DNA of 11,841 nt from an uncultured Clostridia bacterium. GTDB taxonomy: Bacteria > Bacillota > Clostridia > Lachnospirales > Lachnospiraceae. Below are positions 7,113 to 11,841 of this stretch, one piece after another (position 1 is the stretch's first letter; the number at the start of each line of letters is the position of its first letter). The position numbers were made by a program, and so were the translations under genes. Under the pieces are notes generated by a model. The model was not told the origin of the DNA. It made no database searches and worked only from the letters and a program-made list of their open reading frames with translations. The DNA is taken from assembly GCA_947178015.1 (NCBI GenBank), contig CAMWWW010000040.1, forward strand, positions 1 through 11,841, written 5' to 3'.

Positions 7113-8128
7113 TAAGGGTTACACTCCAAATCTTTTAATAGTAAATCATCTCCTGCAAGATCAAGAGTTTCTAATGTCTCTCGTACAAGGTCACACAGGT
7201 CGTTCCCGCCATCACAGAAAATCTGTTCATTCAACTCTGCATCGTTCAGAGTATAGATAATTGCTGACTCGACTGGGTTCTTTGCGCATAGGGTTTCCAT
7301 TTGAGCAAAGGACAGCATCTGATTGACTTGCTCCACCGTCATATTGAGATGAAGCCCCAGAGCTACCACCTTTCGGCGAAGTGGAAACCATTTCCTCTGC
7401 CTGATGGCTGACACACATTGACGCATGGAAGATGTCCAGCCCTGTGTATTAGCAAGGGAGTGAATGCTGTACTGTTTGTCGCTGACCTTATCGTAGTTAT
7501 TCGCGACGATAAATGCTTGCACGTAAGAATAAAATTTTTCATATTTTTGCAGATATGAAGAAGCATTCTGTTCTATGAATTCAACCAATTCATCCTCAGA
7601 CTGTACCTTAAGGAGTTCCTTGCCCAATGTAGATGTATCGTACGACGGCGAGGAGGATAAGGTTTGCATATTTTTCATTACGCTTTCAATCTTGCCGAGA
7701 ATGAGCGTGTATTGCTGGTAAGTATGAGGATAAGTTTTTGAGTTAAGGATAAAGATGCACACACTGTCTTCCAGTGACTTTGGGTAAAGTGCAGGATACT
7801 TTCCGTATCGCTGAAGGAAGAAATTGAATTCTTGAAGGTTGTAATGTGCTGCGAATCCTATTCTGATGAAATGCTCACGTCCACTGGGCAGCGAGCCATT
7901 GCACCATTTTGAAACTGCCGGTCTCGTAACCTCACACAGCTTGGCAAATGAATCTTTTGTGTAGTGGTTTTCGGCAATAATTGAGTTGATTTTCTCTTTC
8001 CATGCGCTTCGCTCATCTTGCAAATGGGGCAGTATATATCCCTGAAAATCAGAGAGATTATCACAATCACAAACCTTGTCTTCGAGATCGCGTGTGGTAA
8101 ATTCTCCTAAATTCGAACCATGTTCCAT
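7112..8128 (-). CDS. Helix-turn-helix protein with an internally duplicated domain
   Basis: 338 residues, cytoplasmic, no membrane segment. Residues 58-78 read as a Cro/CI-like (XRE) helix-turn-helix (DSFAKLCEVTRPAVSKWCNG), in which the second helix should contact DNA or another partner. The region after it (84-131: REHFIRIGFAAHYNLQEFNF, then YPALYPKSLEDSVCIFIL) resembles residues 250-295 (RRKVVALGLHLNMTVEQVNQ, then LCAKNPVESAIIYTL), so the protein seems built from two related units, the second with a diverged HTH around 222-245. AGGGAGG (8143 to 8137) precedes ATG 8128 by 8 bases. It lies 27 bases after the Sel1/CFI-box gene and overlaps the FHA gene by one base, so the three are almost certainly one operon. 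Function is unproven: a regulator of the island, or an adaptor using HTH folds for protein contacts. Confidence 0.75.
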   Translation of the reverse strand: MEHGSNLGEFTTRDLEDKVCDCDNLSDFQGYILPHLQDERSAWKEKINSIIAENHYTKDSFAKLCEVTRPAVSKWCNGSLPSGREHFIRIGFAAHYNLQEFNFFLQRYGKYPALYPKSLEDSVCIFILNSKTYPHTYQQYTLILGKIESVMKNMQTLSSSPSYDTSTLGKELLKVQSEDELVEFIEQNASSYLQKYEKFYSYVQAFIVANNYDKVSDKQYSIHSLANTQGWTSSMRQCVSAIRQRKWFPLRRKVVALGLHLNMTVEQVNQMLSFAQMETLCAKNPVESAIIYTLNDAELNEQIFCDGGNDLCDLVRETLETLDLAGDDLLLKDLECNP

Positions 8129-8155
8129 GCTCTTAACCTCCCTTTGTGGATCACC

Positions 8156-9016
8156 TTAATCCCTAGATAGCCTTGCAACGACCTGATCCAGTGCCACTCG
8201 AATCAGGTTGTTGATTCTTCTAGCATTCTTTAAATGTTTGGCAATCGGAGGGCTAAAAAAATAATAGATTTTGATAAAAAGCCTTCCAATCCAGTGCTTC
8301 TGCAATACCTGATCCCGGAAAGAGCGTAGGATTAAAACCTCCGGCGCATCATATGAGCCATATACGGCTGTTGCAATATAGCAACCACCCCCATCAGACT
8401 GGGAAGCAAGACTTTCCTTCTGCGGAATGACCCCATGAGATCGAATATATGCCAACTTTGCTCTCACAGCGGATTCATTTCCAGGACTCTGCATTAAGAT
8501 GTCAAGCATATTGGTTGCCTCCTCAACACCGTTTAGGTGGGCACAACAGATCCAATGCATGGCCTCTTGGAAACCATCATTACCCTCCTGTATCCGAGTT
8601 CTGGCAAGGTCAAGCTGTGCCTGAGGATGATTTCTACATGCAGCAGCCCGTAGGTACTTCTCGCCAGCCATATGATCCATACTTGTACCAAGCCCATCTA
8701 GGAGACACAAGCCAACCCTATATTGTGCTTCTACGATGCCGCCATCCGCACTCTGCTTAAGGTACTTATAACCCTGCATATCGTCCTCTTCGCAGGCGAT
8801 GCCCGCCATGAGGCAGAGTCCGACCTTGAATGCCATGTCATTGTCACCGTAATCCGCTGCCATTTTCCAATACGGCAAGGCAGCAAAGGTGTTTTCATCG
8901 ATGCCAGAAGTACCTTGATAATACAAATCACCAAGATACCTCATAGATTCTACATCGCCGTTGGCTACCCGTTCTTTTAGGGCTGAAATCATTTGATTAT
9001 ATTCCTGTTGATCCAT
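8156..9016 (-). CDS. Sel1-like repeat protein with a CFI-box-like C-terminal domain
   Basis: 286 residues from ATG 9016. Residues about 15-175 hold roughly four Sel1-like repeats (MRYLGDLYYQG, AFKVGLCLMAG, AQYRVGLCLLDG, AQLDLARTRIQEG), helical hairpins that usually scaffold protein complexes. After a short linker, residues 212-275 read CYIATAVYGSYDAPEVLILR, FRD, then GRLFIKIYYFFSPPIAKHL. This matches the C-terminal domain named for its CFI motif (CFI-box-CTERM), here with CYI, a putative sorting or anchoring module of unknown mechanism. The YYFF stretch is hydrophobic, but there is no clear membrane helix or signal peptide. AAGGG at 9030 to 9026 is directly next to ATG 9025 but 9 bases from ATG 9016, so 9016 is chosen. 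The HTH and FHA genes follow in the same operon. Confidence 0.85.
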   Translation of the reverse strand: MDQQEYNQMISALKERVANGDVESMRYLGDLYYQGTSGIDENTFAALPYWKMAADYGDNDMAFKVGLCLMAGIACEEDDMQGYKYLKQSADGGIVEAQYRVGLCLLDGLGTSMDHMAGEKYLRAAACRNHPQAQLDLARTRIQEGNDGFQEAMHWICCAHLNGVEEATNMLDILMQSPGNESAVRAKLAYIRSHGVIPQKESLASQSDGGGCYIATAVYGSYDAPEVLILRSFRDQVLQKHWIGRLFIKIYYFFSPPIAKHLKNARRINNLIRVALDQVVARLSRD

Positions 9017-9025
9017 AACAAACAT

Positions 9026-9031
9026 CCCTTC
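9026..9031 (-). promoter_or_regulatory. Ribosome binding site that sets the Sel1/CFI-box gene start
   Basis: GAAGGG on the minus strand abuts an in-frame ATG at 9025, which is too close for initiation, and is 9 bases from ATG 9016. The later ATG is therefore the likelier start. Confidence 0.6.
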
Positions 9032-9121
9032 TATGATGTTTCAAGCTATCTCCCTTTCTAAACCAAGTCTAATCACATTCGATTCACTAAATCGGATAAT
9101 CGACCACTAGATCATTCGCAG

Positions 9122-9174
9122 AGTAAGCTAGCAAGTATGCAAACTATATACAGCATCATCGTTTTTAGCTTACT
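9122..9174. repeat. 9-bp perfect inverted repeat in the gap between the two Sel1 genes
   Basis: AGTAAGCTA (9122-9130) and TAGCTTACT (9166-9174) are perfect complements separated by 35 bases. They lie in the 180-base gap between the small Sel1 gene and the Sel1/CFI-box gene. No T-tract follows on the minus strand, so a normal terminator is unlikely. A regulator-binding site or a leader stem of the downstream operon is possible. Confidence 0.4.
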
Positions 9175-9196
9175 AATCCACTCTTGAGAACGGGAG

Positions 9197-9697
9197 TTAC
9201 TTCTGGGGAGGAATCCCCTCCATCTGAATAGCGACCTCATAAAGAGCCTGCATGGATTTTTTAGTCCTGGGCATATCGTTCAAACGCCTAGTAGCGATTT
9301 CGATTGTCCTGGTTTCCCCAATCTGTTTAGACTCCTCAATTGCACGCTCCATCCATTGCTTGGAGATCTCATCGGACTCAGTCACACCAGCGCCGGCCAA
9401 GTAACACTGGGAAATCATCATCATAGCGGGGATGCGCCCACCTTTGGCTGCTTTCTCATACCACTCTGCAGATTTTTTGAGGTCGAACGGCGCACCCTTA
9501 TATTTATATAGGTAAGCCTGGCCCACTTTGTGCATTGCTTCGGTGTTACCCATCTCGGCAGCCTGCAAATAGGTCTTAAAAGCGGCCTCCATGTCACCCT
9601 GCGCCTCGAAAGCCTTACCTTGCTCCAAAACCTCATCTGCAGTAAGCTGCGGTCGCACAGAACTTCCATTTTTCTTGAAAATATCTAAAAACCCCAT
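9197..9697 (-). CDS. Small Sel1/TPR-like repeat protein
   Basis: 166 residues. After a short N-terminal stretch (MGFLDIFKKNG) and a charged lead, residues 20-125 form about three helical-hairpin repeats: EAAFKTYLQAAEMGNTEAM, KVGQAYLYKYKG with SAEWYEKAAKGG, and MMISQCYLAGAGV followed by QWMERAIEES. The spacing and the WYEKAAKGG signature are typical of Sel1-like repeats. The C-terminal 40 residues are helical and charged. No membrane segment or enzyme motif is seen, so it is most likely a binding adaptor. GGGAGGA (9709 to 9703) precedes ATG 9697 by 5-6 bases. The 180-base gap to the next gene leaves it unclear whether they share a transcript. Its repeats resemble those of the kinase and of the CFI-box protein, so the three may contact common partners (inference). 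Confidence 0.8.
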   Translation of the reverse strand: MGFLDIFKKNGSSVRPQLTADEVLEQGKAFEAQGDMEAAFKTYLQAAEMGNTEAMHKVGQAYLYKYKGAPFDLKKSAEWYEKAAKGGRIPAMMMISQCYLAGAGVTESDEISKQWMERAIEESKQIGETRTIEIATRRLNDMPRTKKSMQALYEVAIQMEGIPPQK

Positions 9698-9750
9698 AAA
9701 ATTCCTCCCTTTGGAATTAAAAAAATTTTAACTGCTTTTAACTGAATTTC

Positions 9751-9840
9751 TCAATCGGAGTAAATCATATTCCCTTGTAAGTCATAGAAGCACTCACCCT
9801 AACTACGGAAATATCCCTTGAAATCATAACCCCTAGCAAT
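9751..9840 (-). pseudogene. Decayed copy of the 14-residue-repeat protein's C-terminus
   Basis: On the minus strand this reads RGYDFKGYFRS, an in-frame TAG, then GECFYDLQGNMIYSD and TGA. It closely matches the end of the intact repeat protein at 10257-10706, which reads RGYFRSWGDCFYDTQGNLVY. The TAG occupies the place of a conserved Trp (TGG to TAG). The similarity at protein level and the stop in the conserved position identify it as a vestige of a paralogue. An upstream stop in the same frame (about 9868) shows that more of it is broken. Confidence 0.75.
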
Positions 9841-10010
9841 CTTCATTGCCATTACAGTATATCATCCCTTTGCATTAATTTTAGGCATCATTCCTGAATG
9901 ACATCTGCATAATACCATGGCAGAAAAAGTCACTTTTCAAGTAAAGTTACTCCTACAAATTCTTAGCGTTTGAAATAACGTAGACTAACGATGGAAACTG
10001 ATAATTATGC

Positions 10011-10199
10011 TTAAAGCCCCACTACACTAACCAAAAATGTGGGAATTACGAAAATAATCGCGAACAGTATCGCAATTTTTGTTCCTTCTGCATTCTGGAC
10101 ACCTCAGTCATACACCACATACATGAGATTCTCTGAAGCTAAGATTAAAAGCCTCTCGCCAAAGAGAAATGCCGAAATATTCCTCCTGAAAATGTCCAT
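10011..10199 (-). pseudogene. Broken small membrane-protein frame, possibly the front of the decayed repeat-protein copy
   Basis: From ATG 10199 one frame reads MDIFRRNISAFLFGERLLIL and on to VVYD, meets TGA at 10104-10106, and continues GVQNAEG followed by the hydrophobic helix KIAILFAIIFVIPTFLVSVV, ending TAA at 10011. The helix looks like a genuine membrane segment. AGGAGGA occurs on the minus strand at about 10184-10178 with no ATG at the right distance. Its place, between the intact repeat gene and the repeat vestige at 9751-9840, matches the helix-then-repeats order of the intact gene. It may therefore be the front of the same dead copy, but sequence similarity between the helices is weak. 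Confidence 0.4.
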
Positions 10200-10256
10200 C
10201 AATCTCAGAGATGTAAAACACAAAATATCCCCTTATTTCTTAATCGCTCAGTATTC

Positions 10257-10706
10257 TTACCAATTCGGGTACACGAGGTTACCCTGTGTATCATAAAAAC
10301 AATCACCCCAGGAGCGAAAATAACCACGAGCATCATAATAACTTTCGCCCCAACTCCGATAGTAGCCTTTCCCATCATAAAATCCGTCTCCCCAACTACG
10401 ACGGTATCCTTTACTATCTTGAAAACAATCACCTCTTCCTCTACGGTCTCCATTATAGTCATAGAAGACAAAAGGCGGATTCGGTTTATCGAAATTGATT
10501 TGAGAAGTTTCATCTGCATACATGCTGTCTGAGTCTTCTCCGTATCCCCCACTTCCAGACCCACCAGAACTATCAAAGATGCCGAAAAGCTCTCCTATGA
10601 AATACAGAACGGCATAAATGACAATCACCAATACCACCGCCCAGACAGGAGCATTCCAAATAAATTTTATAATTTTAATCAGAGTTTCGAAAAACCATGA
10701 AGCCAT
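10257..10706 (-). CDS. One-pass membrane protein with Gly-Tyr-Trp-rich 14-residue repeats
   Basis: 149 residues from ATG 10706. The N-terminus MASWFFETLIKIIKFIW is amphipathic and basic, and residues 20-43 form one membrane helix (VWAVVLVIVIYAVLYFIGEL). A Gly/Ser/Asp-rich linker (46-70) follows, then tandem 14-residue repeats at 83-149 with consensus D-x-x-G-Y-x-R-S-W-G-D-x-F-Y. No Lys/Arg-rich stop after the helix fixes topology, and no signal peptidase site is obvious. GAGAGGGGTGAT (10722 to 10711) supports ATG 10706 over an ATG at 10712, which would overlap the site, and over a TTG at 10727. I do not recognise a named family; the repeats suggest a flat beta-type structure or a surface interaction patch. 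A dead relative of its repeats lies at 9751-9840. Confidence 0.75.
   Translation of the reverse strand: MASWFFETLIKIIKFIWNAPVWAVVLVIVIYAVLYFIGELFGIFDSSGGSGSGGYGEDSDSMYADETSQINFDKPNPPFVFYDYNGDRRGRGDCFQDSKGYRRSWGDGFYDGKGYYRSWGESYYDARGYFRSWGDCFYDTQGNLVYPNW
10260..10460 (-). repeat. Tandem 42-base coding repeats
   Basis: Four full 14-codon units (residues 83, 97, 111 and 125 onward) and a partial fifth (139) lie head to tail without gaps. Key residues: Asp1, Gly4, Tyr5, Trp9, Gly10, Tyr14. Unit 1 is the most diverged (Trp9 to Gly, Tyr14 to Gln). They arose by in-frame duplication and are not a CRISPR array, having no spacers. Confidence 0.85.
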
Positions 10707-10728
10707 TTGCATCACCCCTCTCAACAAA

Positions 10729-10756
10729 AGTATTGTTAAACATCCAACAACATCAA
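10729..10756 (-). promoter_or_regulatory. Possible sigma-A promoter of the repeat membrane protein
   Basis: On the minus strand TTGATG (10756 to 10751), a 16-base spacer and AATACT (10734 to 10729) lie about 22 bases before ATG 10706. Each hexamer matches the consensus at four of six positions, so this is only a candidate. Confidence 0.3.
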
Positions 10757-10941
10757 CTCATTGGCACATTGTCGTATGGATACCCTGCTTTGCTCATGCT
10801 CTGGGTTACATGGACGGATTCACAAAACTGAACCCCATGAAAGCCTTAGATATATACTGACTCCCCATAGCCACTGTGTAGGGTCAGGCTGCCCTCTGGA
10901 TAAAGCTTTCTATACATTCCAAATTCCAATCACTTAAAAAT

Positions 10942-11439
10942 TCAAGTATCCAAATACAGTTCAACCCTTATTGCAAAACAGTCATAATTAAATTCCTTAT
11001 CTTTTGTTTTTGAGCAAGTTGCCTTCAAACCATCCGCAATACATCTTTCACAGATTCTTTTCATAAGTTCTGTGTCATCAAAATAAACCCAAAACTTTAG
11101 TATTTGCTCTCTTGTCAAAGAGTTTAATGCCTTTCGATATATGTTGTTTTTTAGCAAATCCTCCCTTATTTTTAATGTCTCATCATTGCACCAATGATTC
11201 CATCCATACACGGTCCAAATGTAACGCTTCTTTATAAACAGTCCTTTCATTACAGTTACATCACCACTAAGTGCTTTTTGCCTCAACTCTTCTTTTATTT
11301 TCAAATAAGCTTTATCAACATAATCTTCAATCCTCCTCTCCCATTTATCGTGTAATTCTAATAAAATCTTGTTGTAATCTATTTTTTTCTCCTTTTCTTC
11401 GTATTCAGCAAAAATACTACGCAATTCATCTGAAAACAT
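10942..11439 (-). CDS. Unidentified 165-residue protein
   Basis: I do not recognise a family. The protein is strongly charged. Residues 1-60 are likely helical and possibly coiled (EYEEKEKKIDYNKILLELHD, then KIKEELRQKAL), followed by an aromatic stretch (RYIWTVYGWNHW, about 72-83). A helical part (REQILKFWVYFDDTELMKRI) leads to a Cys-containing tail (CERCIADGLKATCSK). There is no signal peptide or membrane segment. GAAAGGA (11456 to 11450) lies 10 bases before ATG 11439. The gene is visibly richer in A and T than the Sel1 and HTH genes, hinting at a separate origin. It lies 235 bases from the repeat-protein start and may be its own unit. A role as an effector or immunity-type accessory protein is possible but unsupported. 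Confidence 0.65.
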   Translation of the reverse strand: MFSDELRSIFAEYEEKEKKIDYNKILLELHDKWERRIEDYVDKAYLKIKEELRQKALSGDVTVMKGLFIKKRYIWTVYGWNHWCNDETLKIREDLLKNNIYRKALNSLTREQILKFWVYFDDTELMKRICERCIADGLKATCSKTKDKEFNYDCFAIRVELYLDT

Positions 11440-11608
11440 ATGTTCCCTATCCTTTCATTAATTCTAGTCATATATTCAAAAATCTATGAAAAATTGCATA
11501 AAATGTGGCTTGGAAAAACAAGACAGAGACAAGGATATGAGCGTTAAACAGCATTTTTTAACTCATAAACCGCCTTTAGTACCACTTGTCTCTAATTGTA
11601 TTGTGCAA
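11440..11608. other. Intergenic region upstream of the 165-residue gene
   Basis: AT-rich with no gene visible. GTTAAA (11543-11548) and TTTAAC (11557-11562) form a 6-bp inverted repeat with an 8-base loop, of operator size, lying between the leftward gene and the rightward promoter at 11609. I see no clear promoter for the leftward gene. Confidence 0.3.
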
Positions 11609-11636
11609 TTGACGATGTCCTATCAAAAAATATACT
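11609..11636 (+). promoter_or_regulatory. Likely sigma-A promoter pointing right
   Basis: TTGACG (11609-11614), a 16-base spacer and TATACT (11631-11636) each match the consensus at five of six positions. This is the best promoter in the window. A second TTGACA at 11638-11643 lacks a matching -10 element. It would drive whatever lies past the right edge. Confidence 0.5.
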
Positions 11637-11692
11637 TTTGACATCCAAATCAAGTTTTAATCAAAAAAGAGCCATGCTCATTGGAATACTGA

Positions 11693-11841
11693 GAGATACA
11701 GGACAGTTTCTCAACGAATCCGGTCGAAGTCGCCGTTAATCACCAATGCATAAAGGTCATCAGGAAGGAGTTAACAAAGCGTCTCATCTCTCGCGGTTTC
11801 AATGTGGATTCGGGAAGGTCGGTTGCTCTGGGCAATGATCA
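11693..11841 (+). other. Open frame running off the right edge, possible gene fragment
   Basis: After TGA at 11690-11692 one + frame is open to the edge and has protein-like composition (NPVEVAVNHQC, then IRKELTKRLISRGFNVDSGR). It has no start codon. A 21-codon frame from ATG 11674 precedes it in another phase and stops at TAA after overlapping it, so a frameshifted gene behind the promoter at 11609 is possible. The family is not recognised. Confidence 0.25.

Noticed and set aside
8449..8760. 103-codon open frame on the + strand inside the Sel1/CFI-box gene
   Set aside because: It is antisense to a well-supported gene with clear repeats and has no protein-like features of its own.
10039..10296. 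85-codon + strand open frame in the gap left of the repeat gene
   Set aside because: No ribosome site; the minus strand here carries a better membrane-helix frame.
10260..10460. Regular 42-base repeats as a CRISPR array
   Set aside because: Repeats abut without spacers, keep the reading frame and encode a 14-residue unit.
11638..11643. Perfect TTGACA as a second promoter
   Set aside because: No -10-like hexamer occurs 15-19 bases downstream.

Overview
The window looks like an accessory island of a low-to-moderate GC, Gram-positive anaerobe, probably a gut Clostridia member (Oscillospiraceae or Lachnospiraceae type). That placement is an inference from strong GGAGG-type ribosome binding sites, protein style and domain families; no taxonomic marker is present.

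Layout. The left edge (1-233) holds the tail of an unidentified gene, an orphan Shine-Dalgarno site and a GC-rich hairpin. At 234-1593 lies a secreted ricin-lectin / M23-like protein on the + strand whose signal peptide is separated from its body by a frameshift. A long stretch without an intact gene (1594-2558) shows broken coding-like frames. A PP2C-type phosphatase (2568-3464, +) converges on a cytoplasmic Ser/Thr kinase with C-terminal Sel1 repeats (3639-5717, -), with a terminator-like hairpin between them.

Upstream of the kinase, read right to left on the minus strand, come a tandem FHA protein (6396-7112), a helix-turn-helix protein (7112-8128), a Sel1-repeat protein ending in a CFI-box-like C-terminal domain (8156-9016) and a small Sel1-repeat protein (9197-9697). 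The FHA gene is followed by remnants of an ABC ATPase (6141-6395) and of an ABC-2 type membrane domain (5746-6048). Together these show that the FHA gene was once a full FHA-FHA-ABC transporter next to the kinase. Further right are a one-pass membrane protein with perfect 14-residue repeats (10257-10706), decayed traces of what may be a second copy of it (9751-10199), an unidentified AT-rich gene (10942-11439), and a rightward promoter with a possible gene running off the edge.

Working model (inference). The kinase and PP2C write and erase phosphorylation, and the FHA protein reads phosphothreonine. The HTH protein may control transcription, and the Sel1 proteins may be scaffolds. The transporter that was probably the membrane output is broken, as are the lectin gene and the repeat-protein copy, so the island is partly decaying while its soluble phospho-signalling core stays open.
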